DNA of 64,000 nt from Aeromonas sp. FDAARGOS 1405 (GCF_019048265.1 NZ_CP077311.1:1526001-1590000), one strand, 5' to 3'. Counted from the stretch's first letter, positions 49,358 to 59,761 are shown. Notes: generated by a model from the sequence alone, not told the origin. Numbers and translations: made by a program.

Positions 49358-49822
49358 TCAGGCTGCGCTCTCCAGCTGCGCCAGATGGAAGGCGCGCCAG
49401 TTGCCGTCGGGCAGGTAGTGCTTGCCCTGCTGCCATTTGGGATCGTGCTGCACCACGTAGCGGTAGTGGTAGGCCTGCTGCTGGCCGACATAACGCCCCT
49501 GCACCGGGTCGAAGATCTCCACCTCGATGAGCTGGCGCAGATATTCGCTCTGGGGATCATCCTCGCCGTGGAAGTTCTCCATCTCGTCGAGCGCCGCGAT
49601 GGCGGCAGGGAAGTCGTCCAGCACAAACAGCTCGCCATAGACCCAGTCATCCCCCTGCAGCAGGGCCGGATAGCCCTTGTGCTGCAGGTGATAGAGGGCA
49701 CCGCGCACCCGGGCGCGTCGCGGCGTCTGGCTCACGTGGTGAGCCAGATAGCGGCGGTAGTTGAACAGCCCGTCCATCAGGCTGCCGTAGACGAACAGCG
49801 GGCGTGGCTGGCAAAGGCTCAT
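49358..49822 (-). CDS. Gamma-glutamylcyclotransferase-fold protein
   Basis: A 154-residue GGCT-like (AIG2/BtrG-type) protein. It has the substrate loop FVYGSLMDG near the N-terminus and the catalytic glutamate in [12 protein letters not shown]. The family releases 5-oxoproline from gamma-glutamyl amines or amino acids. Its ATG overlaps the pcp stop by four bases, so both are made together. It is the last gene of the DUF969-DUF979-pcp unit. Confidence 0.85.
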   Translation of the reverse strand: MSLCQPRPLFVYGSLMDGLFNYRRYLAHHVSQTPRRARVRGALYHLQHKGYPALLQGDDWVYGELFVLDDFPAAIAALDEMENFHGEDDPQSEYLRQLIEVEIFDPVQGRYVGQQQAYHYRYVVQHDPKWQQGKHYLPDGNWRAFHLAQLESAA

Positions 49823-50466
49823 GAGATCTCGCCGCCCACGACCTTGATATCGCCATCCTGCTGCAGCACCACCGCCTCGATGGCCAGCGCCAGCGCGCGG
49901 GTAATCTCGCTCATGGCGAGGCAGGGCTGGTTCACCTTGTCCGCTACCTGCTCGGTGATGTAGGGAACGTGGATAAAGCCGCCACGCACCGCCGGGAACT
50001 CTTTCTCGATCAGGTAGTGCAGCTGATACATGATGTGGTTGCAGACGAAGGTACCGGCGGTGTTGGAGACCGCCGCCGGAATACCGTTCTCCTTGATGCG
50101 CTGCGCCATCCCCTTGAGGGGCAGACGGGAGAAGTAGGCCGGTGCGCCATCGGCCTGAATCACTTCGTCGATGGGCTGCTGCTGCTCGTTGTCGGGGATG
50201 CGGGCATCGTCGATGTTGATGGCGACGCGCTCCGGGGTAATGGCGAAGCGGCCGCCTGCCTGACCGACGTTGATCACTACGTCAGGCTGGTGCTGGCGCA
50301 TCAGCTCCGCCAGCAGGGTGGCTGACTTGCCGAATACGGTGGGGATCTGCGCCTTGATCACGGTGGCGTCCAGAATTGTCTCTGGCAGGCGTTTGACCGC
50401 CTCCCATGCCGGGTTGATGGGCTCGCCGCCGAAGGGGTCAAAACCGGTAATCAGTACTTTCATCAT
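49819..50466 (-). CDS. pcp: Pyrrolidone-carboxylate peptidase
   Basis: A 215-residue cysteine peptidase with [14 protein letters not shown] at the start, the catalytic Cys in [13 protein letters not shown] and the catalytic His in GFIHVPYI. It removes N-terminal pyroglutamate from peptides in the cytoplasm. It follows the DUF979 gene by 14 bases. Confidence 0.95.
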   Translation of the reverse strand: MMKVLITGFDPFGGEPINPAWEAVKRLPETILDATVIKAQIPTVFGKSATLLAELMRQHQPDVVINVGQAGGRFAITPERVAINIDDARIPDNEQQQPIDEVIQADGAPAYFSRLPLKGMAQRIKENGIPAAVSNTAGTFVCNHIMYQLHYLIEKEFPAVRGGFIHVPYITEQVADKVNQPCLAMSEITRALALAIEAVVLQQDGDIKVVGGEIS

Positions 50467-50480
50467 CTTCTCCCGAATGG

Positions 50481-51404
50481 TCAGAATGCCCAGAAATACA
50501 TGAGTGCGATATGGATCAGCACCAGCGTCAGCGCCATCGGTACCTGCACCTTGATCACCTTGTTGAGATCCTTCATCTCCAGCAGGGCGGCGGGCAGGGC
50601 GTTGAAGTTGGCGGCCATGGGGGTCATCAGGGTGCCGCAGAAGCCGGCGGTCATCGCCAGCGCACCGGCCACCACCGGGTCACCGCCCTGGGCGATGACG
50701 AAGGGGATGCCGATGCCGGCGGTGATGACGGTGAAGGCAGCATAGGCGTTGCCCATGATCATGGTGAAGACCATCATGCCGAGGCAGTAGGCCACCACCC
50801 CGACGAAGGGGCTGCCGACCGGCACCACGGTGGAGATCCCGTGGGAGATGACATCGCCCACGCCGGATTTGTTGAAGATCACCCCGAGCGCGGCCAGCAG
50901 TTGCGGCAGAATGCCGGTAATGCCGACCTGCTGGATCATCCGGTCGGAGTCACCCACTACGGTAGAGGGGGTGGCACGAGTCAGCAGTACCGTGATGACG
51001 AAGGCGATGACCGCCGCCAGACCGATACCGACCTGACCGCCAAGGGGGGTGAACTGGGCGATCACCACCGCCAGCACGGCCAGCAGGATGCAGGGGAGGA
51101 AGATCCGGTTGCCGATGCGGCTGGCGTGGCGCTGGGACTCCTCCTCGCTCGCCTGCTCCAGCTTGCCGATCTTCACCTGCTTGAGCAGGGTGATGACCCC
51201 CATGGCGAGGATCAGCACGCCATTGATGACATTGGGGATATAGCTGCCGAAGGCAAACAGTACACCCAGAATGGTCCAGAACAGGGCGGTACCGATTTTG
51301 GCCGGGTGGCTGGGGTCACGCAGGACGCGCCAGGCGCTGCTGAACAGGATGACGCCGATCAGCACATAAAAGAATTCGAGCATGTTGGGGATGAGGGTCG
51401 CCAT
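50481..51404 (-). CDS. DUF979 membrane protein
   Basis: A 307-residue protein with about nine hydrophobic helices, of the DUF979 family. It overlaps the DUF969 gene by one base. DUF969 and DUF979 proteins occur together beside pcp in diverse bacteria. I infer that they form the two halves of a transporter for 5-oxoproline or pyroglutamyl peptides. No direct proof is visible. Confidence 0.85.
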   Translation of the reverse strand: MATLIPNMLEFFYVLIGVILFSSAWRVLRDPSHPAKIGTALFWTILGVLFAFGSYIPNVINGVLILAMGVITLLKQVKIGKLEQASEEESQRHASRIGNRIFLPCILLAVLAVVIAQFTPLGGQVGIGLAAVIAFVITVLLTRATPSTVVGDSDRMIQQVGITGILPQLLAALGVIFNKSGVGDVISHGISTVVPVGSPFVGVVAYCLGMMVFTMIMGNAYAAFTVITAGIGIPFVIAQGGDPVVAGALAMTAGFCGTLMTPMAANFNALPAALLEMKDLNKVIKVQVPMALTLVLIHIALMYFWAF

Positions 51405-52099
51405 TATTGTTGCCCCTCCTTGTCGCTGCTCACGGTATATGTCTTGGCCATCTGACGGTCAAACCACATATTGGAAATAGCCACCATCAGCAGGGCGATA
51501 ATGGCGATCGGCATGGATGCCTTGGCAATATCGACGGCAGAGACGCTATATCCAAGAGATTCAAATGTGCCGACGATCAGCAATACCCCGGCTGAGGCGA
51601 CGAAGGTATTCTGGGCAAAGAAGTTGCCGTAGTTTTCGGTGGCGGAAACCCGCGCCTTGATATATTCCTCGTCCTCTTCGCTTAATTTGCCGTGCACCTT
51701 GGTGGCGGCTGCCTGAGTCATGGGGTTGACCAGCGGACGAATAAATTGGGTGTGACCCTGAACCCGCACCGAGAAGAGACCGGCCAGTTCGCGGATAAAC
51801 ATATAGAGGGTCATGAACTTGCCCGGGGTGAGCTTCTTGATCCGTTCGATCAGGGTGACCGCCTGCTGTTTGAGGCCGTAGCGTTCACAGATGCCGATCA
51901 TCGGCAGGGTCAGCAGAAACAGTGTCACCATGCGGTTGGAGACGAAGGCTTCCCCCAGCAGGGAGAGGCAATCGGTCATGGAGAGACCGGAGACCAGCGC
52001 CGTGGTGACGGCGGCCACCAGTACGACGGCCAGAGTGTCGAGTTTGAAATAAAATCCCAATAAAATAATAAGAATTCCGCTTAATTTAATAAATTCCAA
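51404..52099 (-). CDS. DUF969 membrane protein
   Basis: A 231-residue protein with about six hydrophobic helices, of the DUF969 family. The start is a TTG with a good GAGGTGA site five bases upstream. It is the first gene of the DUF969-DUF979-pcp-GGCT operon. It is the probable partner of DUF979. Confidence 0.83.
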   Translation of the reverse strand: MEFIKLSGILIILLGFYFKLDTLAVVLVAAVTTALVSGLSMTDCLSLLGEAFVSNRMVTLFLLTLPMIGICERYGLKQQAVTLIERIKKLTPGKFMTLYMFIRELAGLFSVRVQGHTQFIRPLVNPMTQAAATKVHGKLSEEDEEYIKARVSATENYGNFFAQNTFVASAGVLLIVGTFESLGYSVSAVDIAKASMPIAIIALLMVAISNMWFDRQMAKTYTVSSDKEGQQ

Positions 52100-52181
52100 T
52101 TAATCACCTCGTTAAAGTGAATATTTATATGCATTTGGGGGTGGCCGAGCTGTTTATCATCTGGTTACTGCGATGGCAACA

Positions 52182-52228
52182 AAAAATCCCCAAAAAGGGA
52201 TTCGATTGGTTTTCTATTGGGGGTTTTT
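52182..52228. repeat. Imperfect inverted repeat upstream of the DUF969 operon
   Basis: The 417-base gap 52100-52516 has no gene. AAAAATCCCC (52182-52191) and GGGGGTTTTT (52219-52228) are near-inverse, with AATCCC/GGGATT nested at the left end. GACAATAT occurs twice at 52327-52348. These may be operator or leader elements. Confidence 0.35.
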
Positions 52229-52483
52229 GCCGGTTTATTGTTCGCTGGTAAATGGTGAGTCCTGCACCGTCCAGGCTATTTTTTGCCCCCTAATCAGTCA
52301 TTCAGATTATTTTGGGGTGCCTGGCGACAATATTGGGCTGACAATATGATCGCTATTCTCTTCCGTTGGTGGGGGATGGGGATTGTTGCGCAATGTCTAT
52401 CTGGCAACCGTCAGCGAATGGCTGGGTATGACTGTGGTTGTGCGGAGCTGGGGTGAGGAAAGTGAAAGGGAGAGGCGGAGAGA

Positions 52484-52510
52484 ACCGGTGGCGACGGCAT
52501 CGCCACCGGT
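52484..52510 (-). terminator. Hairpin after blc
   Basis: An 11-base-pair perfect stem (ACCGGTGGCGA, loop CGGCA) lies seven bases past the lipocalin stop. The following minus-strand sequence is pyrimidine-rich but not a pure T run. Confidence 0.6.
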
Positions 52511-52516
52511 GCTGTC

Positions 52517-53029
52517 TCAGGGGGTCTGCTTGACCCAAATCAGCTGGTCGGTGGCAAAGCCCAGCGATTTCGCCTTGGCGATCAGCGCATCCACCTTCGC
52601 CTTGGGTGGGTTGGGTGAGCGGGAGAGGATCCAGAGGTAGTCGTGGTTGTAGCTGGTCACCAGCGAGAGCTGGTAATCGGGATCAAGCTCGATGACGTTG
52701 TAGCCGCCGTAGAAGGGGCCGAAGAAGCTCACCTTGAGCCGCGCCTCGTCCGGGTTGCCGACGAAGTAGGCCTTGCCCTCGGCTTCGCGCCAGCTGCCAT
52801 CGCTCTGCTTGCCGCGGTTGAGCACCTTGACGCCGCCATCGTCCCGCAGGCTGTAGGTGGCGCTCACCTGCTCCAGCCCCCGCTCGAAGCTGTGGTCGAG
52901 GCGGGCGATTTCGTACCAGGTACCGAGATAACGATCGAGCTGGAAGCCGGTAACGGGGCGGATGCCATCGGCAATCCCGGTACAGGCTGTCAGCAGCAAA
53001 GCGGTGAACAGGCAAAGCAGTGAACGCAT
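52517..53029 (-). CDS. blc: Outer-membrane lipoprotein lipocalin
   Basis: A 170-residue lipoprotein with lipobox LLTAC (mature Cys16) and no Asp at +2, so outer-membrane sorting is likely. The lipocalin signature GTWYEIARLDHSFERG is followed by a beta-barrel with YLWILSRSP. Blc binds lysophospholipids or fatty acids. It is 17 bases downstream of the YqhC-like regulator gene on the same strand, so they are probably cotranscribed. Confidence 0.93.
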   Translation of the reverse strand: MRSLLCLFTALLLTACTGIADGIRPVTGFQLDRYLGTWYEIARLDHSFERGLEQVSATYSLRDDGGVKVLNRGKQSDGSWREAEGKAYFVGNPDEARLKVSFFGPFYGGYNVIELDPDYQLSLVTSYNHDYLWILSRSPNPPKAKVDALIAKAKSLGFATDQLIWVKQTP

Positions 53030-53046
53030 AAGTAATCCCTCTGTTG

Positions 53047-53949
53047 TTATCCCTCGATGATGCGCAGCTGGCCATCCCGGAAGCGGGAGGCCTGATCCGT
53101 CGGCGTGCTGCCGAAGAAGCGCTTGTACTCCCGACTGAACTGGGAGTTGCTCTCGTAACCGACTCTGGCCGCCGCGGTACCCGCCTTGATACCGTCGTGC
53201 AGCATCATCATCCGCGCCTTGTGCAGGCGAAACGACTTGATGTACTGCAGCGGCGAGGTGGCAGTGACCGCCTTGAAGTGGTGGTGAAAGGCGGAGACGC
53301 TCATGTTCACCTCCCGCGCCAGCTCCTCCATGGTGAGGTTGTCGGCATAACGGGACTCTATCATACGCAGCACCCGGGCGATCTGGCCCACATGGTTGTG
53401 GCGATTGGCGAGCGCCTGCAGCGCCGGGCCGCCCCCCTCGGTGAGGGCGTGAAACAGCATCTCCCGCACCGTCTGCGGTCCCAGCACCCTGGCGTGCAGC
53501 GGGTTGTCCATCAGCTCGATCAGTCGCTCGGCGGCGCAGAACATGGTTTCCGACAGGGGGACCGAGTGGACGCCGCTCTTTTGTGGCGCGGGGGCAGGCA
53601 GGGCATCGCCCAGCTCCAGCAGCAGCTCTTGCAGGGTGACCAGATCGATCTCGATGGTAAAACCGATAAGCGGCTGCTCGGGGGAGGCGAAGCACTCGCA
53701 CTCGCAGGGCAACGGCAGGGTCATCAGCAGGTAGTGGTTGGGGTCGTAGCGAAACACCTGATCCGCCAGATAACCCACCTTGTGTCCCTGCAGGATAACG
53801 ATCATCCGCGGTTGGTAGAGCACCGGGGTGCGGCCATGGTGCTCGGTGGTATAGATGAGGTTGACCTGTTTCACCGGTGATGGGGTGATGCCGGGTGCGG
53901 TGACGTGGCGGGTCAATCTGGTTGCGAGGTCGCTGTAACGGTTTTGCAT
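53047..53949 (-). CDS. AraC-family regulator, YqhC-like
   Basis: A 300-residue AraC protein with an AraC_N cupin-type N-domain (about residues 20-165) and two helix-turn-helices at the C-terminus (LTMEELAREVNMSVSAFHHHFK and a second around GYESNSQFSREYKRFFG). It is divergent from yqhD, as yqhC is in E. coli, where it senses aldehydes and activates yqhD. MQNRYSDLATRL at 53949 is taken as start. Confidence 0.88.
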   Translation of the reverse strand: MQNRYSDLATRLTRHVTAPGITPSPVKQVNLIYTTEHHGRTPVLYQPRMIVILQGHKVGYLADQVFRYDPNHYLLMTLPLPCECECFASPEQPLIGFTIEIDLVTLQELLLELGDALPAPAPQKSGVHSVPLSETMFCAAERLIELMDNPLHARVLGPQTVREMLFHALTEGGGPALQALANRHNHVGQIARVLRMIESRYADNLTMEELAREVNMSVSAFHHHFKAVTATSPLQYIKSFRLHKARMMMLHDGIKAGTAAARVGYESNSQFSREYKRFFGSTPTDQASRFRDGQLRIIEG

Positions 53950-54106
53950 GGGCGCTCTTTGATTCGATAGTTCCGGTTTTCGCTGCTTTGTAGAAATAGG
54001 CAAGAATCAAGCAGGATGTTGTCTTGATGGTAGGGTTGTTCTGGAGAAAAATGCAATCACGATTTCGCGGCCAGGCCGCCCTGACTATCAGAAGAAGGCA
54101 ATGTCG

Positions 54107-55270
54107 ATGAACAACTTTACTCTCCATACCCCGACCAAAATCCTGTTCGGCCAAGGGCAGATCGCCCAGCTGCGCGAGCAGCTTCCGAGCGATTCCCGCG
54201 TCATGATCACCTACGGTGGTGGCAGCGTGGTACGCAGCGGCTTGTTGGAGCAGATCCGTAACGAGCTGGCCGGCATGACCCTGTTTGAATTTGGCGGCAT
54301 CGAACCGAACCCGGCCTACGAGACCCTGATGGGCGCCGTGGAGCTGGCCCGTGCCGAGCGGGTCGACTTCCTGCTCGCCGTTGGTGGTGGTTCCGTGCTC
54401 GATGGCACCAAGTTTATCGCTGCTGCCGCGCACTACGATCTGGCCAAGGATCCCTGGCACATTCTCGAGACCGTTGGCAGCGAAGTGCGTTCCGCCATCC
54501 CGCTCGGCTCAGTGCTGACCCTGCCGGCGACCGGTTCCGAAATGAACATGGGCGCCGTCATCACCCGTCGCAGCAGTGGCGACAAGGTGCACTTCTTCTC
54601 TCCGTTCGTGATGCCGCGCTTCGCCGTGCTGGATCCGGTGCTCACCTACACCCTGCCGGAGCGCCAGGTGGCGAACGGGGTGGTGGATGCCTTTGTTCAC
54701 ATCGTGGAGCAGTACCTCACCTATCCGGTCAACGCCAAGGTGCAGGATCGCTTCGCTGAAGGCTTGCTGCTGACCCTGATCGAAGAGGGGCCCAAGGCGC
54801 TGGCCGAGCCGCACAACTACGAGGTGCGCGCCAACATCATGTGGAGCGCCACCATGGCGTTGAACGGCCTGATCGGTGCCGGTGTACCACAGGACTGGGC
54901 GACCCACATGCTGGGTCACGAGCTGACTGCCCTGCATGGCCTCGACCACGCCCAGACTCTGGCGGTGGTGCTGCCTGCCCTGCTGCAGGCCAAGCGCAAA
55001 CAGAAACATGCCAAGCTGCTGCAATACGCAGAGCGGGTGTGGGGTCTGAACAGCGGCAGCGAAGCGGAGCGCATCGATGATGCCATCGCCGCGACCCGCG
55101 ACTTCTTCGAGCGGATGGGGGTCAAGACCCGACTGCGCGACTACGGTCTGAAAGATCTGGGTATCGACACCCTGATCGGCAAGCTGGGTGAGCACGGCAT
55201 GACCCGTCTGGGCGAGCACAGCGATATCGATCTGGTGCAGAGCCAGCATATTTATGAAGCGGCCTGGTAA
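54107..55270 (+). CDS. yqhD: NADPH-dependent aldehyde reductase YqhD
   Basis: A 387-residue iron/zinc alcohol dehydrogenase, the same length as E. coli YqhD and highly similar over its whole length. It has MNNFTLHTPT, GGGSVLDGTKFIAAAA and the metal ligands in VVDAFVHIVEQ, GHELTALHGLDHAQ. It reduces short aldehydes, methylglyoxal and peroxidation products. ATG 54107 has GAAGG eight bases upstream; ATG 54101 is too close to it. Confidence 0.95.
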   Translation: MNNFTLHTPTKILFGQGQIAQLREQLPSDSRVMITYGGGSVVRSGLLEQIRNELAGMTLFEFGGIEPNPAYETLMGAVELARAERVDFLLAVGGGSVLDGTKFIAAAAHYDLAKDPWHILETVGSEVRSAIPLGSVLTLPATGSEMNMGAVITRRSSGDKVHFFSPFVMPRFAVLDPVLTYTLPERQVANGVVDAFVHIVEQYLTYPVNAKVQDRFAEGLLLTLIEEGPKALAEPHNYEVRANIMWSATMALNGLIGAGVPQDWATHMLGHELTALHGLDHAQTLAVVLPALLQAKRKQKHAKLLQYAERVWGLNSGSEAERIDDAIAATRDFFERMGVKTRLRDYGLKDLGIDTLIGKLGEHGMTRLGEHSDIDLVQSQHIYEAAW

Positions 55271-55313
55271 GGGCCGCCAATCGGTGCCAAACGGGCGAAA
55301 CGATTGAATTGCT

Positions 55314-55355
55314 GGGGCCCTCTCCCGCCTTCTGGCGGCTGAGTGGCCCCGCTTT
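55314..55355 (+). terminator. yqhD terminator
   Basis: An outer GGGGCC/GGCCCC pair encloses an inner CCGCC/GGCGG stem, and TTTT follows. Confidence 0.75.
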
Positions 55356-55602
55356 TGTTGGGAAAATGTTACTTTTCGGCGTTTCGCTGCGAGAAGTGAG
55401 ACGAAAGCGGATTTCGTAAGAACAAAAAACGCTAAGATAGAGGGCCGGTAAAACATTTTTTTTGACTGGTTGGATCACTTTTTTCAGCCGTTTTTACTGG
55501 TATAAGCCTCTAATTTGGTTTGTTTTTTTTAATCGTAGCCAGGGATGGGCTGAATTCTGTACGAGTGCCGTCGGGACTGCGGTTGTAATAAAACTCCAAA
55601 AT

Positions 55603-55616
55603 TTGATACTAATCAC
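55603..55616 (+). promoter_or_regulatory. Candidate FNR box upstream of pntA
   Basis: TTGATACTAATCAC matches the FNR consensus TTGAT-N4-ATCAA at nine of ten positions, 162 bases before pntA. Apart from this and the yqhD terminator, the 507-base gap 55271-55777 shows no gene. Confidence 0.45.
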
Positions 55617-55777
55617 CTTCGCGCCTGAAAAGCGGGGGCCTGACCATGACAGGAGGTTGAGGTAAAGCCTACTGATTTTCATAACAAAGAGCCCTGGACC
55701 TGCACTTTGGTCATGTCTTGTTTCGTCAGAAGTGAGACACTGGGCAGCGATTGTTTATTAACCATCAGGGAATAGTC

Positions 55778-57304
55778 ATGCAGATTGGAATACCGAGAGA
55801 GAGTCTCGCCGGTGAGACCCGGGTCGCAGCGACCCCGGCTACCGTCGAGCAGCTGAAAAAGCTCGGCTTCGAGGTCGCCATCGAGACCGGCGCAGGCCTG
55901 TCGGCCAGCTTCGATGATGCCGCCTTCGAGGCTGCCGGTGCCAGCGTGGTGCCGAATGTCTGGCAAGCCGACCTTATCTTCAAGGTCAATGCGCCGACCG
56001 ATGCCGAGATCGCACAAATTAAAGATGGCGCCACTCTGGTGAGCTTCATCTGGCCTGCCCAGAACCCTGAGCTGGTCAAGAAGCTGTCCGAGCGCAACAT
56101 CAATGTGATGGCGATGGATATGGTGCCGCGGATCTCCCGTGCCCAGTCCCTCGATGCCCTCTCTTCCATGGCCAACATCGGTGGCTATCGCGCCGTGGTT
56201 GAAGCTGCGCACCAGTTCGGTCGCTTCTTCACCGGTCAAATCACCGCAGCCGGTAAAGTGCCGCCTGCCAAGGTACTGGTGATCGGTGCCGGCGTAGCCG
56301 GTCTGGCCGCCATCGGTACGGCCGGTTCCCTCGGTGCCATCGTGCGTGCGTTCGATACCCGTCTGGAAGTGGCCGAGCAGATCGAATCCATGGGTGGGGA
56401 ATTCCTCAAGCTGGACTTCGGTGGCGAAGACGGTGCATCCAGCGATGGTTACGCCAAAGTCATGTCCGATGAGTTCATCAAGGCCGAGATGGCGCTGTTC
56501 GCCCAGCAGGCCAAAGAGGTGGATATCATCATCACCACCGCCCTGATCCCGGGCAAGCCTGCTCCCAAGCTGATCACCAAAGAGATGGTCGACAGCATGA
56601 AGCCGGGCTCCGTCATCGTGGACATGGCCGCTCAGGCTGGCGGCAACTGTGAATACACAGTGCCTGGTGAACTGCATGTCACCGCCAACGGTGTCAAGGT
56701 GATCGGTTACACCGATCTGCCGGGCCGTCTGCCTGCCCAATCCTCCCAGCTCTACGGTACCAACCTGGTCAACCTGATGAAGCTGATGTGCAAGGAGAAG
56801 GACGGCAACGTTGCCATCGACTTCGAAGACGTGGTTCAGCGCAACATGACGGTGATCCAGGCCGGTGAAGTGACCTTCCCGCCGCCCGCCATCTCCGTCT
56901 CTGCCGCCCCGCAGAAACCGGCCGCCGCCAAACCGGCCGCCAAGAAGGAAGAGGCCAAGCCTTCCAACAAGAAGTTCGTGTTCGGTGCCCTCGGCATCGC
57001 CGCCTTCGGCTGGATCGCCTCCGTTGCCCCGGCAGCCTTCCTCTCCCACTTCACCGTATTCATCCTGGCCTGTGTGGTCGGTTACTACGTGGTGTGGAAC
57101 GTCTCTCACGCCCTGCACACGCCGCTGATGTCGGTCACCAATGCCATCTCCGGCATTATCGTGGTCGGTGCCCTGCTGCAGATCGGGCAAGGGTCGACCC
57201 TGGTCACCGCGCTGGCGTTCATCGCCGTGCTGATTGCCAGTATCAACATCTTCGGCGGTTTCACCGTCACTCAGCGCATGCTGAAGATGTTCCGTAAGGA
57301 TTAA
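55778..57304 (+). CDS. pntA: NAD(P) transhydrogenase alpha subunit
   Basis: A 508-residue subunit with the NAD-binding domain I ([16 protein letters not shown] at the start, the Rossmann loop [18 protein letters not shown] near residue 172, [12 protein letters not shown]). A Pro/Ala/Lys-rich linker (about 370-400) and four C-terminal helices follow. It transfers hydride between NADH and NADP+ using the proton gradient. AGGGAA precedes ATG 55778. pntB follows 11 bases later. Confidence 0.97.
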   Translation: MQIGIPRESLAGETRVAATPATVEQLKKLGFEVAIETGAGLSASFDDAAFEAAGASVVPNVWQADLIFKVNAPTDAEIAQIKDGATLVSFIWPAQNPELVKKLSERNINVMAMDMVPRISRAQSLDALSSMANIGGYRAVVEAAHQFGRFFTGQITAAGKVPPAKVLVIGAGVAGLAAIGTAGSLGAIVRAFDTRLEVAEQIESMGGEFLKLDFGGEDGASSDGYAKVMSDEFIKAEMALFAQQAKEVDIIITTALIPGKPAPKLITKEMVDSMKPGSVIVDMAAQAGGNCEYTVPGELHVTANGVKVIGYTDLPGRLPAQSSQLYGTNLVNLMKLMCKEKDGNVAIDFEDVVQRNMTVIQAGEVTFPPPAISVSAAPQKPAAAKPAAKKEEAKPSNKKFVFGALGIAAFGWIASVAPAAFLSHFTVFILACVVGYYVVWNVSHALHTPLMSVTNAISGIIVVGALLQIGQGSTLVTALAFIAVLIASINIFGGFTVTQRMLKMFRKD

Positions 57305-57315
57305 GGGGGTTTAAC

Positions 57316-58800
57316 GTGTCTCAAGGACTGGTAACAGCATCCTATATCGTTGCCGCCGTGCTCTTCATCCTCAGTCTCGCGGGACTGTCGAAGCAAGAAA
57401 CGGCCAAGCATGGCAACCTGTTCGGTATCGCGGGTATGGCTATCGCCCTACTCGCCACCGTATTCAACCCGGAGACCAGTGGCGTTCACTGGATCATTCT
57501 GGCCATGGTGATCGGCGGTGCCATCGGCGTGCGTCTGGCGCTCAAGGTCGAAATGACCGAGATGCCCGAGCTGGTGGCCGTGCTGCACAGCTTCGTGGGT
57601 ATGGCGGCAGTGCTGGTGGGCTTCAACAGCTTCATCGATCTGCACCCCTCTGCACCTGCTGAGGTCGTCGTCTCCGTCGGTTCCAATCTGGATGCCACCC
57701 TGGCAGCCGCCCGTGCGGCGTTCGAGCAGGCCAACAGCGTTGCTCAGGTCGAGCACCTGACCGGCGCCATGCTGAACATCCATCTGGTCGAGATCTTCCT
57801 GGGCGTCTTCATCGGTGCCGTAACCTTTACCGGTTCCGTGGTTGCCTTCGGCAAACTGCGCGGTCTGATCTCCTCCAAGCCGCTGATGCTGCCGCACCGC
57901 CACAAGCTGAACCTGCTGGCCGTGGTCGCCTCTTTGGCCCTGATGGTCTACTTCGTCAACGCCGGTGGCTCCACCTTCGCTCTGCTGGTGATGACCCTGA
58001 TCGCCTTCGCCTTCGGCTGGCATCTGGTTGCCTCCATCGGTGGTGCCGACATGCCGGTCGTGGTCTCCATGCTGAACTCCTACTCCGGTTGGGCAGCAGC
58101 AGCGGCGGGCTTCATGCTCTCCAATGACCTGCTGATCGTCACCGGTGCGCTGGTGGGTTCCTCCGGTGCCATCCTCTCTTACATCATGTGCAAGGCGATG
58201 AACCGCTCCTTCATCTCCGTGATCGCCGGTGGCTTCGGCTCCGATGGCGTGGCCTCCACGGCTGATCAGGAGATGGGCGAATACCGCGAAACCAGCGCCG
58301 AGGAAGTGGCTGACCTGCTGAAGAACTCCAGCTCCGTCATCATCACCCCGGGCTACGGTATGGCGGTGGCACAGGCTCAGTATCCGGTTGCCGAGATCAC
58401 CCAGAAGCTGCGTGACCGCGGCGTCAAGGTGCGCTTCGGTATCCACCCGGTTGCCGGTCGTCTGCCTGGCCACATGAACGTGCTGCTGGCGGAAGCGAAA
58501 GTCCCGTATGACATTGTGCTGGAAATGGACGAGATCAACGAGGACTTCGCCGATACCGACACCGTGCTGGTGATCGGTGCCAACGACACCGTCAACCCGG
58601 CCGCGATGGAAGATCCGGGCAGCCCGATCGCCGGTATGCCGGTGCTGGAAGTGTGGAAAGCGCAGAATGTCATCGGCTTCAAGCGCTCCATGAACACTGG
58701 CTACGCCGGTGTCCAGAACCCGCTGTTCTTCAAGGAAAATACCCAGATGCTGTTTGGCGATGCCAAGGCCAGCGTCGAGGCAATCCTGAAAGCACTGTAA
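57316..58800 (+). CDS. pntB: NAD(P) transhydrogenase beta subunit
   Basis: A 494-residue subunit with about nine membrane helices and a C-terminal NADP-binding domain III ([41 protein letters not shown]). It is longer than the 462-residue E. coli protein because of an extra segment of about 30 residues after [11 protein letters not shown] (about residues 115-147), between two helices. The start is GTG after AAGGGGGT. Confidence 0.96.
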   Translation: MSQGLVTASYIVAAVLFILSLAGLSKQETAKHGNLFGIAGMAIALLATVFNPETSGVHWIILAMVIGGAIGVRLALKVEMTEMPELVAVLHSFVGMAAVLVGFNSFIDLHPSAPAEVVVSVGSNLDATLAAARAAFEQANSVAQVEHLTGAMLNIHLVEIFLGVFIGAVTFTGSVVAFGKLRGLISSKPLMLPHRHKLNLLAVVASLALMVYFVNAGGSTFALLVMTLIAFAFGWHLVASIGGADMPVVVSMLNSYSGWAAAAAGFMLSNDLLIVTGALVGSSGAILSYIMCKAMNRSFISVIAGGFGSDGVASTADQEMGEYRETSAEEVADLLKNSSSVIITPGYGMAVAQAQYPVAEITQKLRDRGVKVRFGIHPVAGRLPGHMNVLLAEAKVPYDIVLEMDEINEDFADTDTVLVIGANDTVNPAAMEDPGSPIAGMPVLEVWKAQNVIGFKRSMNTGYAGVQNPLFFKENTQMLFGDAKASVEAILKAL

Positions 58801-58823
58801 GTGCCATTCAGAGAGTGGATATC

Positions 58824-58849
58824 AAGGAGGCTTCGGCCTCCTTTTTTAT
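58824..58849 (+). terminator. pntAB terminator
   Basis: AAGGAGGC/GCCTCCTT with loop TTCG ends in six Ts. Confidence 0.93.
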
Positions 58850-58898
58850 TGCCCATCCCTTGTATATCCTCAATCCATACGGACCATGAGGGATCTCC

Positions 58899-59675
58899 AT
58901 GATGTGGTGTCAGGGTTGGCGAAGGATCGGGTGGTACGGCTGGCTGCTGGCATCTCTTCTCGTCGGTGGCATGGCTATGGCTCATGACAAGCCGACCCTG
59001 ACCATATTGACAGAACTGTGGCCTCCCTATGTGATGCACAGCGACAAGGGGGAGCTGGTGGGCGCAGATCTCGAGCTGGCTCGCACCGTGCTGCAGCAGC
59101 TCGGCTATCGCACCGAGGTGAAGGTGCTGCCATGGAAGCGGGTGTTGCAACAGGCCCGCCTCGGGCAGGGGGATGCGGTACTCGACGTCTTCTATAACAA
59201 GGATCGCCAAGAGTGGCTCCACTATCCCGAAGAGCCGCTCTCTCGTAGTGGCGAAGTGCTCTTCTATCCGGTGGATCGTCCGGTGAAATTCGAGCAATTA
59301 TCCGACCTCAAGGGGTTGCGGATCGGCATTCAGGCCGACTATGCCTACAGCCCCGATTTTCTGGCCGATGAAGGGGTGATCAGGGTCGCCATGACGGGCG
59401 ATGGCAAGATGGTCAAGCAGTTGCATCTGATGATGGCCGGCCGACTGGATGGTGTCGTGCTCAATGAACAAGTTGGTCGTTATCTGCTGCGTACCCAGGG
59501 GCTGCAGGATCAGGTGTTCAATGGTCGCCGCCTGCTGACCGACGATAACCGCAACTTTCTCGGATTTACCCACAAGCCCGGCCATGACCAGTTGGCGAGG
59601 CGCTTCTCGGCCGCCTTGAAACAGTTCAAGCAGACCCCGGCCTACCAGCAGCTGCTGGCCCGCTATCATCTCTAG
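58899..59675 (+). CDS. Periplasmic solute-binding protein, family 3
   Basis: A 258-residue protein with a signal peptide (about residues 1-28, ending AMAH) and the amino-acid-binding type bilobal fold: LTELWPPYVMHSDKGELVGADLELARTVLQQLGY, then DLKGLRIGIQADYAY. No ABC transporter genes are beside it. Stand-alone family 3 proteins of this kind may serve distant transporters or act as sensors. The ligand is unknown. Confidence 0.8.
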   Translation: MMWCQGWRRIGWYGWLLASLLVGGMAMAHDKPTLTILTELWPPYVMHSDKGELVGADLELARTVLQQLGYRTEVKVLPWKRVLQQARLGQGDAVLDVFYNKDRQEWLHYPEEPLSRSGEVLFYPVDRPVKFEQLSDLKGLRIGIQADYAYSPDFLADEGVIRVAMTGDGKMVKQLHLMMAGRLDGVVLNEQVGRYLLRTQGLQDQVFNGRRLLTDDNRNFLGFTHKPGHDQLARRFSAALKQFKQTPAYQQLLARYHL

Positions 59676-59761
59676 GTGACTCCATCGTCTGTGCGTTGCA
59701 TCACAAATTGTCGCGCTTTGTTAAAAGACGGGCATAATGGCGCTAAAAAAGCGATGTTGCG

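Noticed and set aside
52517..54460. A 647-codon minus-strand frame that would fuse the lipocalin to upstream sequence
   Set aside because: Upstream of the lipobox it is the complement of yqhD and an off-frame reading of the AraC regulator. The lipocalin start with its signal peptide at 53029 is clear.
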